Shown one piece after another: positions 9,901-18,632 of a stretch of DNA of 64,000 bases; position 1 is the stretch's first letter; each line of letters starts with the position of its first letter. Under the pieces are notes generated by a model, which saw only the letters and a program-made list of their open reading frames with translations, had not been told where the DNA came from and did not search any database. The stretch comes from Flavobacterium sp. LC2016-23 (GTDB taxonomy: Bacteria; Bacteroidota; Bacteroidia; Flavobacteriales; Flavobacteriaceae): assembly GCF_009674775.1 (NCBI RefSeq), contig NZ_WKKE01000024.1, positions 1-64,000 on the forward strand, read 5' to 3'. The translations under genes and the position numbers were made by a program.

Positions 9901-11211
9901 AAGCGTTAAAAAAGAACCCGGTGTAATTTCAAGTGCACTATCAATAGGTGTTGTACTTGTAGCCGATGCATAAATTTTTATCGCATCGGGATTATTAAAC
10001 TTAGAGGCCAGTGTCGCGTAAGTAGAAGGTCGGCACAAAGTACCATTTACCCCCATATTTCTGGAAGGCAGAGGTGTTGTGTTTACCACTACAGCTACTA
10101 AAGTCCTGTCACTTTCGGTGCCATTGATGGTTTGCGAAGCATAATAATTTCCCGATACCAAAGCAGTAGCCGGATCCAATGCAGTTCCGTCTGTTGCGTC
10201 CAGGTACCATTTTATGGCCGTACCCGTAGCAGCCAGATTGGCTACGGTTGCACCACCACAAAAAGTCTGGTCCGCAGCGGCATAAGGGCTGCAAGACAGG
10301 GAATAGTTGGCCGTTGCATCTTTGCCCCAATTTTCATCAGCAGCATTGATATTGGCATTGGCAACATTATTGACAATAACACAAGTCAGTGCCGGGTTTT
10401 CAGTACAGAAAAAGTATTGCAAATCAGGGTTATTGCTTACGTCAAGTACCGTTAAATTATTCCCCGAACAATTCAGATTGGTCAAAGCTGTTAAAGCACT
10501 TACATTTAAATCGGTCAATTGATTCTGATAACAGGCTAAATCAGTTAGTTTTGTCAATCCCGACAGATCTGCGGTTGTCAGTTTATTTGCACCGAAATTT
10601 AAAGTGGTCAAATTCGTCAGACCGCTTAAATTCAGACTGGTAATTTTATTCTCATTACACTGAAAAGTTTCTAATTTATCTAATCCCGTTAGCGTCAGTG
10701 CAGTCAGTAAGTTTTGTCCGCAGGAAAGAAGGGTCAGATTTGTTAATCCGCTCAGGTCCAAAGTGGTTAAGGCATTCGATCCGCAGCGAAAGGTCTCCAG
10801 ATTAAATAAACCATTCAAATTAATACCCGTAAGATCATTGCCGTAGATTTCCACCACACGCAGACTTGCCATCCCCGATAAATCAAGTGCCGTAAGCTGC
10901 TGATAATTCAGATACAATTCCTGCAGACTTGCAAAATCTTTAATTCCAGTCAGGTCTTTTATACTTCCGCCCTGCAGGTTCAAATTGGTGACACCGGCAA
11001 TGGAAGCGGTTAATACCTGTCCGTCAATGGCACCGGAATCAAGCCCCTGATTAATTAAGCCTTGTTCAAAAGCAGCATCAGGTATTGCGGTGTATTGTGC
11101 TTTAACCGAAGTAAAACCAATCATTATAAACAAAAAAAGACCGAATATTTTGGTCCGGTAATTTTTAGCAGTGGATAATGAAATTGATTTTTCGAGTAAT
11201 TTTAGTTTCAT
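6991..11211 (-). CDS. Giant secreted leucine-rich-repeat protein with T9SS sorting domain
   Basis: The preferred start is ATG 11211 (MKLKLLEKS), giving 1406 residues. A more upstream frame start at 11250 adds 13 residues that do not resemble a signal sequence. The order is: signal peptide ending near VKAQ, a short-repeat LRR block (LTALDLSGL-type, about residues 70-290), a CxxS-rich Ig-like or pre-C region with several TFCG/YYASQ modules, a second diverged LRR block (about 650-830), three 114-residue repeats, and a C-terminal sorting domain (VYPNPSHD, GLYFLKITN, KTVKIVKN). It should be exported by T9SS and held at, or released from, the surface, probably in adhesion or ligand binding. The two LRR blocks both start with an AFEQ/RFEQ-LI-LG-D unit, indicating an internal duplication. 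It is transcribed divergently from the histidine kinase gene. Confidence 0.9.
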   Translation of the reverse strand: MKLKLLEKSISLSTAKNYRTKIFGLFLFIMIGFTSVKAQYTAIPDAAFEQGLINQGLDSGAIDGQVLTASIAGVTNLNLQGGSIKDLTGIKDFASLQELYLNYQQLTALDLSGMASLRVVEIYGNDLTGINLNGLFNLETFRCGSNALTTLDLSGLTNLTLLSCGQNLLTALTLTGLDKLETFQCNENKITSLNLSGLTNLTTLNFGANKLTTADLSGLTKLTDLACYQNQLTDLNVSALTALTNLNCSGNNLTVLDVSNNPDLQYFFCTENPALTCVIVNNVANANINAADENWGKDATANYSLSCSPYAAADQTFCGGATVANLAATGTAIKWYLDATDGTALDPATALVSGNYYASQTINGTESDRTLVAVVVNTTPLPSRNMGVNGTLCRPSTYATLASKFNNPDAIKIYASATSTTPIDSALEITPGSFLTLYITQTINGCESARLTDSQTFVNPNYEPTVTDQTFCARNNPTVADLTATATGGGNTIKWYLSMASVTPLLSTRALATRDYYVTQSAYPCGESPRKKVSVTVNQYDEIYIYTCGSYTWPLNGVTYTQSENVTFDDGCTIHYLYLTIAPVDVPVIHSQFRLTGATIADITITQGQSVQFYADATGGAPLAGTTVLENKTYYASQRQTFYDTNAQCESDRVAVDITLGTMPEGYTFIADERFEQKLIDLGYDDVIDNKVLTANIDTVTDLNLVALSISNLTGIKGFKSLKTLDLIYNSLSNLDVSGMTSLERIGAYGNYLRTVNLNGVKNLKEINFGNSALTDLNLSGLTALEKIEVSGPLTNLDLSDQVNLTDLNCRYTKITGLNLKNKPNLVYMNATQAENLTCIIVDDIAAANANTNWSKDGGANYSEGTAHVTTATVCDSYTWAVNTVTYTTSGKYTVVNNCHSEELNLTVNPTINSTKTVTACESYVWDYNGQTYTESGIYTPKGATPCESATLNLTITPSVVPTFAAIDPICQGAVLADLPTVSNNGITGTWSPALNNQATTTYTFVPELNACATQTTLEIVVTPAVTISKTATACGSYVWDYNGLTYTESGIYTATGVTACESATLNLTITPSVVPTFEAIDPICQGAVLADLPTVSNNGIKGTWSPALNNQATTTYTFVPELNACATQTTLEIVVTPAVTISKTATACRSYVWDYNGLTYTESGIYSVAGATACASATLNLTITPSVVPTFTPIAAICQGAVLADLPTVSNNGITGTWSPALNNQATTTYTFVPELNACATQTTLEIVVTPAIDGSVDYSNGILSSNMPNATYQWIDCANNNAVIPGAVNQTYTPATSGTYSVVITSGSCSVTSDCIKVTTLGRTDFDPVSNLRVYPNPSHDVFNIEADTAAKIEVYDSLGKEIRTENINEGTSKLDMSSYPTGLYFLKITNENNQRKTVKIVKN
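7461..8480 (-). repeat. Three tandem 342-bp repeats inside the LRR protein gene
   Basis: The sequence TTTCCAAAGTGGTTTG and its flanks recur with starts at 7461, 7803 and 8145, an exact 342-bp (114-codon) period. Each unit encodes PTVSNNGITGTWSPALNNQ followed by YVWDYNGLTYTESGIY. Copies are nearly identical at the DNA level, differing mainly at GI(T/K)GTW and in the last copy. This points to recent duplication or ongoing homogenisation. Such repeats can expand or contract by slippage or recombination. Confidence 0.9.
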
Positions 11212-11321
11212 ACATTGTCGTTTTTGGATTAAGTAACAAAGGTGAATCAATAGAAGAAACTATCATATAAGGGGTAACCCCCGATTTTTATGTAATCATC
11301 GCGATATCAAATTAAAAAAGA

Positions 11322-11329
11322 TACTTTTG
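11322..11329 (+). promoter_or_regulatory. -7 element upstream of the histidine kinase gene
   Basis: TACTTTTG matches the Bacteroidota -7 consensus TAnnTTTG and ends 16 bp before the ATG at 11346. A good -33 TTG was not found at the usual distance, so this is a partial match. Confidence 0.4.
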
Positions 11330-11345
11330 TTAAAAATCCATTCCA

Positions 11346-13355
11346 ATGATTCCATACAAAAAAGGACTTTTTCTGCTTATTACGATTCTTATTACCGGGG
11401 CTTTTTTCTCGTGTAATGAAAAAAAGGAAAGCGCTGTTCTTTATAAAAAACCGGCCGTCGAAAAAATCGATAAAACTTTTGACTGGATAAAAGACGATAC
11501 CAACTTTGTAAAACCCGGTTATCAGACTACTTTATATCAGTACTACAACCAAAAGCTAAAAGAAAAAAACTATGTAACGGCTGCCAAAACACTGCAGGCA
11601 GCAGCCTGGAATACGGCAGGTTATGCTTCTTTCGATCAGCGGCTTTTTCAGACCATTACGACATTTTTAGAAAAATATAAAAATGAAATTCCGGAAGAAA
11701 ACACCTGGTTTGCCAACATGTATTATGGCGATTATTATACGGACAAAGGAGACATTAAAAAAGCAATTGAATGGTACAGCAAAAACACGACGATTGAAAC
11801 AGTCGATTATACCAGTTGTTATTTAAAAGCAGACGGTTACCGTACAATTGCCTGGTGCCATCACCTGTTAGGGAATCTGAACCTGGCCTTAAAAAATGAA
11901 TTCAAAGCATTGGAATATTTCAGAAAAACAGATAACATATCCGCTGCAGCCGGCGTATACATGGGTATTGCCGAAATTTATCAGGCTTCGAAAGACTATG
12001 ATAAAGCAGCAATTTTTTTGAATAAATCGATCGTCACTTATGCTAAAGACAGAAAGAAAAATTTAGGAAGTATCTTTATTTGTCTCTACAATAAAATTAA
12101 TTTGTACGACCGAAGTATGAATTATACCAAAATGAAACCGTTGATAGATTCGGTATACCTGGCTTTCAAAAAAAGTAAGATCAATGATCCTTCTGTTAAA
12201 GTTTCTATTAACATCTATTATGCCCACCAACTGATTGATCAGAGCAAAATTACAAAAGCCAGAATAGTACTGGATGAACTGAAACCGGATGTATTGTTTC
12301 TGAACTCCAACATTACCAATCAGGAATACCGGGTAGCACTAGCCGAACTGGAGTCTAAGCAAAACAAAGGGATCCGCAATACCAAACTAATCCATAAAAC
12401 CATTGAGGAACTAAAGGCCAATCAAAATTTCACAAGGGTCAGGGATCTGTATGCAGTGCTTTACAACGATGCCATGAATAAAAAAGATTACGAAAAATCG
12501 ATGCTGTATCAGGATAGTATGTATGAAGCCACAGATAGTCTGGGCAGCAAAGAAATGGCCAATATTGTAGCACAGCTGGACAAGAAATACCAGACGCAGG
12601 CAAAAGAACAGCAAATCGCCTTACAGAAAAAAACGATTCTCAATAAAAACGCCACAATTGCCTTACTGATTTCCGGCTTCATTGGTTTTATTTTATTAAC
12701 CTTTGCATTGACTTTGATAAGAAAACAACGAATTTTAAAACAGGAAAAGCAAAATTCACAGCTGTACACCAAACAATTGCTGGAGAAAACCGAGGAAGAA
12801 CGAAAACGAATCGCCAGTGATCTGCACGACAGCGTAAGCCATGAATTACTGAGCCTGAAAAATTCATTCGAACAAAAATCGGAAACTACCGATAAAAAAA
12901 TTGATACGATTATAAACGACATCCGGATTATAAGCCGGAATCTTCATCCTGTAATGTTCGACAAAATAGGGTTAAAAGCCAGTATTGAACAATTGACAGA
13001 AAGAGTACAGGCGGTTAATAATTTTATGGTCACTTCAGAAATTGAATACCACAATTCATTGCCCGCTGCCGATGAATTGCAGGTATATCGCATCATTCAG
13101 GAAACGTTGTCCAATATTATAAAACATGCCAATGCCGTTGCGGCAAAAATTACCGTCACCGAAAACGACACAGAACTCCTCATTGAAGTGAAGGATAACG
13201 GAACCGGATTTAATGCAGCCGAAAAACTGTCCGGAAACAATGCTTTCGGGCTTCACAACATTATAGCGCGCAGCAGGGCCATAAACGGGGAAGCAAAAAT
13301 TGCATCGGATAAAAACGGAACTATTGTCACTATTGAAATAAAAAAACCAAAATGA
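11346..13355 (+). CDS. TPR-containing sensor histidine kinase (NarX/LuxR-pair type)
   Basis: A lipoprotein-like signal (ITGAFFSCNEKK, lipobox cysteine near residue 23) is followed by TPR-like helical repeats (about 30-420), one membrane helix (about 431-457), a short coiled coil, a HisKA_3 dimerisation helix and a HATPase_c domain (about 570-668). The phosphoacceptor histidine lies in RIASDLHDSVSHE (about residue 494). N-box and G-box residues are visible in QETLSNIIKHA, VKDNGTGF and FGLHNI. This layout is typical of Bacteroidota sensors that read a periplasmic signal through TPRs and phosphorylate a LuxR-type regulator. The response regulator follows with a 4-bp overlap, so the two are translationally coupled. 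The signal is unknown; the adjacent divergent LRR gene is a possible target. Confidence 0.92.
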   Translation: MIPYKKGLFLLITILITGAFFSCNEKKESAVLYKKPAVEKIDKTFDWIKDDTNFVKPGYQTTLYQYYNQKLKEKNYVTAAKTLQAAAWNTAGYASFDQRLFQTITTFLEKYKNEIPEENTWFANMYYGDYYTDKGDIKKAIEWYSKNTTIETVDYTSCYLKADGYRTIAWCHHLLGNLNLALKNEFKALEYFRKTDNISAAAGVYMGIAEIYQASKDYDKAAIFLNKSIVTYAKDRKKNLGSIFICLYNKINLYDRSMNYTKMKPLIDSVYLAFKKSKINDPSVKVSINIYYAHQLIDQSKITKARIVLDELKPDVLFLNSNITNQEYRVALAELESKQNKGIRNTKLIHKTIEELKANQNFTRVRDLYAVLYNDAMNKKDYEKSMLYQDSMYEATDSLGSKEMANIVAQLDKKYQTQAKEQQIALQKKTILNKNATIALLISGFIGFILLTFALTLIRKQRILKQEKQNSQLYTKQLLEKTEEERKRIASDLHDSVSHELLSLKNSFEQKSETTDKKIDTIINDIRIISRNLHPVMFDKIGLKASIEQLTERVQAVNNFMVTSEIEYHNSLPAADELQVYRIIQETLSNIIKHANAVAAKITVTENDTELLIEVKDNGTGFNAAEKLSGNNAFGLHNIIARSRAINGEAKIASDKNGTIVTIEIKKPK

Positions 13356-13972
13356 GAATACTAATCGCAGACGATCATCCTTTTACGCTGCAGGGAACCA
13401 AAAGTTTTGTCGAATCCTACGGGCATAAAGTAATCGATACGTGTTCGAACGGTACTTCGGCATTAAATCTAATCACACTTCACACACCGGATGTCGCCAT
13501 TCTGGATATTAATATGCCGGGCTTAGACGGATTGGATGTATCCAAAAAAATACAGGAAAACAGGCTTAAAACCAAAGTGATCCTGCTCACCATGCACAAA
13601 GAAATAACCATTTACAGAAAAGCAAGTGAGTACGGTATTTTTGGTTACATCCTAAAAGAGCACGCCCAGAAAGAACTCGAAATATGTCTGGAAGAAGTAC
13701 AAAAAGGCAATCGCTACGTGAGTGCCTATCTGGAAGAAGACCTGATATCCGATTCCTTTAATGCTGATGATAAGCTGGCCCGCCTCACTTTATCCGAAAG
13801 GAAAATCATAGAACTTGTCGCCCAGCTCAAAACAAGCAGACAAATTGCCGAATTACTCTTTTTATCCGAAAAAACCGTGGAAGGCCATCGCGGCAATATC
13901 ATCGAAAAACTCGGACTGGTCAAAGAAAAAAACACCCTGCTCAAATGGGCCATTCAAAATATCAAAGGATAA
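13352..13972 (+). CDS. LuxR/NarL-family response regulator
   Basis: The protein has 206 residues: a receiver domain (about 1-120) with acidic pocket D7-D8, phosphoacceptor D52 (VAILDINMPG), the T/S switch LLTMH and lysine in YILKEHA. A C-terminal LuxR helix-turn-helix follows (about 140-200: LTLSERKIIELVAQ, SRQIAELLFLSEKTVEGHRG). It overlaps the histidine kinase gene by 4 bp and is surely its cognate regulator. The target genes are not evident. Confidence 0.95.
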   Translation: MRILIADDHPFTLQGTKSFVESYGHKVIDTCSNGTSALNLITLHTPDVAILDINMPGLDGLDVSKKIQENRLKTKVILLTMHKEITIYRKASEYGIFGYILKEHAQKELEICLEEVQKGNRYVSAYLEEDLISDSFNADDKLARLTLSERKIIELVAQLKTSRQIAELLFLSEKTVEGHRGNIIEKLGLVKEKNTLLKWAIQNIKG

Positions 13973-14039
13973 AAGCACTATCCGGAATCATGAAACCGGA
14001 ATCCAAAGTAATCCTGGCACCACAATAAAACAGCAAGAC

Positions 14040-15554
14040 CTAAACCTGCGTTATTTTAGTAAATTCCTCAAATGATTTATTGGGATCAGAAGTCGCATAT
14101 TCATTCTCCGGTTCGGGAAGCACATGAATTTTTGAATCATTTAATGAAATTATGGAAGAACAAACATATATCCCTATCTTTCCATCACTGTATTTGAAGT
14201 CTAATAATGTTAATTTTACAATTTCATTGACAGAGAGCTCATAATAATTTCCATAGCGGATAATCTTAAAATAGATTTCTTTACTTTCTACTATTTCAAA
14301 TTGATTGGTCTGAATATTTTCAAAAACAAAATTATTCTTTACATCCTTTTCATTAAATCCCCAGGCCCTGAACTGAACAAAACCGTTTACAAAATCAATT
14401 GATATATAATACGCTGTTCCTTCTTCGTCACATTCAATAACAAAACCTGTTTTTCCCATGCCTTCTACAGCTAATTTTCCTTCCCAGACAAAATTATTGG
14501 ATGGCTTTTCAAAGCAGAAAACCTCATATCCGCTGCGACAGCCAATTCTCCATCTATTTTCATTTTCCACAACAAAATTTGCCGAAGGGTTTCCTAAAAT
14601 GGGAACAGGGACAGGTAAGTTTCTTTGGTGAATTGTTCTTTGATACAAGGTTCTCCAATGATGATAGGTTTTTAATAATAGTCGGCCATCATTACTATCC
14701 ACATCTAATTGTTTTGGCGGAGGAATTACGCGATGTGTATTGACATTTCCTCCCACAAAATAAAAATTATAGATTAAAAAATGATCTCCGTCTTTTACAA
14801 TTCTTGCCGCATAATTACCTTGCGGCAACAGCACATTATTATGAAAAGCATGGTATTCTCCTTTAAAATCAGGCGAAAACCAATACCGTACTTTAATATC
14901 TTCACGGATGGAACCCAGCAAATAATGTATTCCTTTTATTTCAACCACGCAAGGGCATTCAATATCGTCATATACATAAGCAATATGCAGCGGTTTTTCA
15001 AGAACAAAACCCTTTTCACCCCTTTTTGCTACACCAATGCAGCCTCTTCTGTAGGTTGGTCCTACGGCACTGCGGGCACAAATCAGTAAATAATCTTCCC
15101 CTTCAAATTGATATTTATAGGGATCCCTGAAACTGAGCCATTCCCGTGGGTTATTATCCCTGCTTTCATAATACGGAGCTTCACTTTTCAGGGGCAAATT
15201 ATATTTATTTTCTTTTGTCCAGTGAATTAAGTCAGGAGAAACCGCCCTGCCTACTTTTTGCATGATTCCTTTATCTTTCCTTTTTAAACCTGTATAGTAC
15301 ATCTCGTATCCTTCGCCATCAGAATTTGTACTCACATGCATGGTCCATAACATATCATCATCCCATTCTCCGGGATCTCCAACAAACAAAGCATTTTTTA
15401 CTCTTTTCCAGGAAAGACCATCTTTTGAAACTGCATGAGCAATATAATCGTGATTGGGAATAATCAAATGAAATAAATGATGCATGCCTTTCTCATCTAT
15501 AAATACATCAACATCTCCAATTTCCCAACTGCTAAAACCTGAACCTGAATACAT
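14040..15554 (-). CDS. GH32-like glycosidase (sucrose/fructan family)
   Basis: This 504-residue protein lacks a signal peptide. The N-terminal half looks like a five-bladed beta-propeller of the GH32/GH43/GH68 superfamily: an aspartate-rich start (DVDVFIDEKGMHHLFH, candidate nucleophile D14 or D16), an RDP motif (SFRDPYK, about residue 143, transition-state stabiliser in GH32) and an EC motif (IECPCVVEI, about residue 198, acid/base). The C-terminal part (about 310-490) is beta-rich like the GH32 beta-sandwich. GH32 enzymes hydrolyse or transfer beta-fructosyl groups of sucrose and fructans. It sits 7 bp downstream of a sucrose-phosphate synthase-like gene, so a cytoplasmic role in sucrose turnover is a fair inference. 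The classical WMNDPNG motif is altered, so the exact substrate is unsure. Confidence 0.75.
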   Translation of the reverse strand: MYSGSGFSSWEIGDVDVFIDEKGMHHLFHLIIPNHDYIAHAVSKDGLSWKRVKNALFVGDPGEWDDDMLWTMHVSTNSDGEGYEMYYTGLKRKDKGIMQKVGRAVSPDLIHWTKENKYNLPLKSEAPYYESRDNNPREWLSFRDPYKYQFEGEDYLLICARSAVGPTYRRGCIGVAKRGEKGFVLEKPLHIAYVYDDIECPCVVEIKGIHYLLGSIREDIKVRYWFSPDFKGEYHAFHNNVLLPQGNYAARIVKDGDHFLIYNFYFVGGNVNTHRVIPPPKQLDVDSNDGRLLLKTYHHWRTLYQRTIHQRNLPVPVPILGNPSANFVVENENRWRIGCRSGYEVFCFEKPSNNFVWEGKLAVEGMGKTGFVIECDEEGTAYYISIDFVNGFVQFRAWGFNEKDVKNNFVFENIQTNQFEIVESKEIYFKIIRYGNYYELSVNEIVKLTLLDFKYSDGKIGIYVCSSIISLNDSKIHVLPEPENEYATSDPNKSFEEFTKITQV

Positions 15555-15561
15555 CTTATCC

Positions 15562-17739
15562 TTATTTAATTATTTTATAATGTTTTAATCCTTCCAGAAT
15601 ACCGGAGGAAGCTGCGCTTTTCGCCACATAAATATTTTTAGTGGTTTCATATCCCGCCAATTCAGCACTCCGGTTTCCTACGATAATTCCTTTAACAGAC
15701 CCCCTGAACATATCGATATCATTTCCCGAATCACCAGCAGCAATTACACTCGACAAAGGAATAGCCCATTTGCGGCATAAAAATTTAATTGCATTTCCTT
15801 TCGAAGCCCTTTTAGGAATAAAATCAAGGAATTCATCGTGACTTGGAATAATATTTACTTTGTACCATCCTGTACCTAAAGCCGATATTAACTGCTCATG
15901 ATTGTATTTTTCTTTCTCATAGTAGTAGGAAATTTTATACGGATTCTGCGCTTCTTCTTCCTGTAATCGGATCCAGGGAATTCCTTTTAAACGAGTTACA
16001 ATATCTTCTCTTTTCCAGCGGCCTGCCAAAAAGGTAGCCCATCCTTTGTCTAAAATATAATCTTTCCCGTTGGTGTAATAAATTTCAGTTCCTACAGCGC
16101 AGATAATAAAATCCGGCAAAGGAAATTGTTCTTCTTCAATCACTTTTTTAACGAGGGCTAAATTTCTTCCGGATGCCAGGGCAAAAGACATTTTTTCATG
16201 ACGATTAATCAAATGTTCTTTTAATTCTTTCAGTCCCGGATTATCCAAATCCGGTGCAATTAATGTTCCGTCAATATCAGATACAAATAAATGCTCCACC
16301 TTTCTTTTTAATCGGTCGAGGTTAATATTGGGGTAATGCAGATTTTTAATTCCTGAGCCGGATGACAAGGATAAGTTTTCATTAACATAGGCAACATATT
16401 GATTAACGTGACTGAGCCAGCTGTAATGTTTTTGAATATTAATCGCTCCGTTATTGGAGTAATAACGCCATTGGTTATCATCGGTCAAAATATTCCGCAA
16501 TGCTTTCTTGATTTGATTTTCATCCTTTGGATCTACCAATTCACCATTCTGGCAAGTCGGAATAATTTCAGAGGGGCCGCCGTTTTTGGTAACCACAACG
16601 GGCAGACCGGAACTTGCCGATTCAATAACAGTTAATCCGAAATTTTCATGCAAAGCCAGATTCACAAAAACCCCTCTTTTTTCTGCGGCATAGCGATAAA
16701 TGATAGAGACCTCATTTTCTACATCATGCTTCTTAGGAATTGCCATTTTTCCATATAAATCATATTTATCCATTAATAGTAACAGATCTGTTAAAACATC
16801 TTTTTCAGATTCCGGCATTTTCGAAATATCCTTTCTGATTCCGGCAAAAATGACCAAATTTGCAATACTTTGCAATTCTTTGTCTTTACCATAAACTTCA
16901 ATAAGAGTATGAAGATTTTTATGGCGGTCGGGTCTTGAAAGTGCTAAAATAAAGGGTTTGTGCGGATTTATTAAAAACTTGGAAATCGTTTCAGCTACCC
17001 AATATTTTCTTTGTTCTTCTTCCATTTGTTTATCAGCATCCTGTTCCTGATGATAATAAGGCACAAATTTAGTGGTGTCAATACCCGGAGAAATCACGTG
17101 ATATTTGGCTAATTCAAAGTTTTTATAAGGCCGGTACGTTTCAATTTCCTGTTCTGTAGAAGTAACAATAAACTCTGATAACGCTAAGGTCCTTTCTTCA
17201 GCAGCAATTCTTTGTCTGAACTTAAATTTCTTTTCAATTTCTTCCTCATTCAGGCCACTTTCAAGCAGCTTTTTCTTTTTATAAAAACCCAAAGAATGTC
17301 CTGTATGCGCAAAAGGGATGTTTAAAATGGTAGATAATTCACTGGCTGCATATCCGGCGTCACCATAATGGGAATGAATCCAGTTTGGAAATATATCATG
17401 AAGTTTTACATGCTGAACAATGCCACTGACAAAGGTATCCAGGCCTTCCCACAATTGCTCTTTTGGCTTGTATTTTTTTCCTAAAAACGGAATTCGTCGA
17501 ATATCTAATTTTTCATTAATAACTTCAATAGGAACAGCATATTCCGGAGAAAGATTCGGATCGTCAATAAGTCTTGTAAAGATATGAACCTGTTCTACAT
17601 CTTTATGTTGTGACAGGAACTCCGCCAGTTCATAAACATATTTCGTTTGTCCTCCATTGTCAGCATCTCTACCAATCTCTAAGCCTGAACCTTTTAAAAG
17701 TCCGTGAATATTGATTAATGAAATTCTTAATTTTGTCAT
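15562..17739 (-). CDS. Bifunctional sucrose-phosphate synthase / sucrose-phosphatase-like protein
   Basis: The protein has 725 residues. Residues 1-460 form a GT-B glycosyltransferase of family GT4: the start ISLINIHGLLKG, DNGGQTKYVYELA, IHSHYGDAGY, HTGHSLG, and the nucleotide-sugar site (LHENFGLTVIESASSGLPVV) match sucrose-phosphate synthases. Residues 480-725 form a HAD phosphatase of the S6PP type with VSDIDGTL (nucleophile Asp) and GDSGNDIDMF. It would make sucrose-6-phosphate from an NDP-glucose and fructose-6-phosphate and then dephosphorylate it. The fused two-domain form is known from cyanobacteria and some other bacteria. It is the first gene of a two-gene unit with the GH32-like glycosidase. 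Sucrose as a compatible solute is the likely purpose. Whether the HAD half is active cannot be told from sequence, though its motifs are intact. Confidence 0.88.
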   Translation of the reverse strand: MTKLRISLINIHGLLKGSGLEIGRDADNGGQTKYVYELAEFLSQHKDVEQVHIFTRLIDDPNLSPEYAVPIEVINEKLDIRRIPFLGKKYKPKEQLWEGLDTFVSGIVQHVKLHDIFPNWIHSHYGDAGYAASELSTILNIPFAHTGHSLGFYKKKKLLESGLNEEEIEKKFKFRQRIAAEERTLALSEFIVTSTEQEIETYRPYKNFELAKYHVISPGIDTTKFVPYYHQEQDADKQMEEEQRKYWVAETISKFLINPHKPFILALSRPDRHKNLHTLIEVYGKDKELQSIANLVIFAGIRKDISKMPESEKDVLTDLLLLMDKYDLYGKMAIPKKHDVENEVSIIYRYAAEKRGVFVNLALHENFGLTVIESASSGLPVVVTKNGGPSEIIPTCQNGELVDPKDENQIKKALRNILTDDNQWRYYSNNGAINIQKHYSWLSHVNQYVAYVNENLSLSSGSGIKNLHYPNINLDRLKRKVEHLFVSDIDGTLIAPDLDNPGLKELKEHLINRHEKMSFALASGRNLALVKKVIEEEQFPLPDFIICAVGTEIYYTNGKDYILDKGWATFLAGRWKREDIVTRLKGIPWIRLQEEEAQNPYKISYYYEKEKYNHEQLISALGTGWYKVNIIPSHDEFLDFIPKRASKGNAIKFLCRKWAIPLSSVIAAGDSGNDIDMFRGSVKGIIVGNRSAELAGYETTKNIYVAKSAASSGILEGLKHYKIIK

Positions 17740-17990
17740 CTTATTTTTTATTTATTAGATTTTTAAGATACAAAAAATAAAGCAGGCTGACCCTGGTTTT
17801 TATAAAAATAACAGGTTTATTAACATCCTGAAGCCTAAAAGTAAGAATCGAAACCTTTTAGATTATCCGGTTTATTCTTAAAAAATACAGCTTATCAAAA
17901 CACAGCTGTTAACAAGAAGGGGCGTCTTGTGTAACTCTTTTCATCATTAATTCAGAGACCCCTTTTTAGTAACGATGCCCGTTTTAAAAG

Positions 17991-18557
17991 TTAAACCAGC
18001 TCTAATACTTTTTCGGTCGTAATCACCTGGGCAAATTCATTGTGCAGACTCGCCAGAGAGATCTGATGAATTAGTTCCGAATCGAACTTTTCGCCATTGA
18101 CCCCTGCCCTGTCAAACGTAGCCGTGGCATCGGAAATCACCAAAACGTCAAACCCTAGATTACCGGCCATTCGTGCGGTTGTAGAAACGCAGTGATTGGT
18201 CGTTAATCCCGTCAAAACCAATTTATGAATTCCCTGCTCGTCCAGCCTTTCTTTTAGATCGGTTCCTATAAAAGCACTGTTTACGTTTTTTACAAGTACA
18301 GGCTCGCCTTCCATCGGTTGTACTTCTTCTTTAATTTCAAATCCAGGATTCGATTCGTGCAGTTTGGAGTCCGGGTGTACCGAACTGTGCACGATATGAA
18401 AGACAGGGAGTTTAAGAGCGCGCCATTTTTCAAGAAGCTGCGCTATTTTTAGTTCCGCATCCTTATTGTTCCGGTTACCGCCCCAGTAGTCTTCATCATT
18501 AAACCCTTTTTGTACATCGATAATAATCAAAGCTGTATGCTGTTCCCTTAGTTTCAT
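17991..18557 (-). CDS. Isochorismatase-family cysteine hydrolase
   Basis: This 188-residue protein has the isochorismatase/nicotinamidase fold. The catalytic triad is visible: D14 (LIIIDVQKGF), a lysine in LVKNVNSAFIGT (about residue 90) and the nucleophilic cysteine in LTTNHCVSTTARMA (about residue 123). Family members hydrolyse amides or vinyl ethers such as nicotinamide, isochorismate, ureidoacrylate or N-carbamoyl compounds; the substrate here cannot be fixed. A good promoter lies upstream (18583-18611). The neighbouring GlxA-type AraC regulator, read in the same direction and ending 75 bp upstream, is a plausible controller. Confidence 0.88.
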   Translation of the reverse strand: MKLREQHTALIIIDVQKGFNDEDYWGGNRNNKDAELKIAQLLEKWRALKLPVFHIVHSSVHPDSKLHESNPGFEIKEEVQPMEGEPVLVKNVNSAFIGTDLKERLDEQGIHKLVLTGLTTNHCVSTTARMAGNLGFDVLVISDATATFDRAGVNGEKFDSELIHQISLASLHNEFAQVITTEKVLELV

Positions 18558-18582
18558 GTTTCTGTTAATTAGATTAGTACTA

Positions 18583-18611
18583 CAAAAATAGCAGCTGTTC
18601 CCCTATGCAAA
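18583..18611 (-). promoter_or_regulatory. Bacteroidota-type promoter for the isochorismatase-like gene
   Basis: On the minus strand TTTG (18608-18611) is followed after 17 bp by TATTTTTG (18583-18590). This is a full match to the -33 TTTG / -7 TAnnTTTG consensus of Bacteroidota housekeeping sigma. The -7 box ends 25 bp before the ATG at 18557. Confidence 0.6.
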
Positions 18612-18632
18612 CAAGGACAAAAGACAGTCGTT

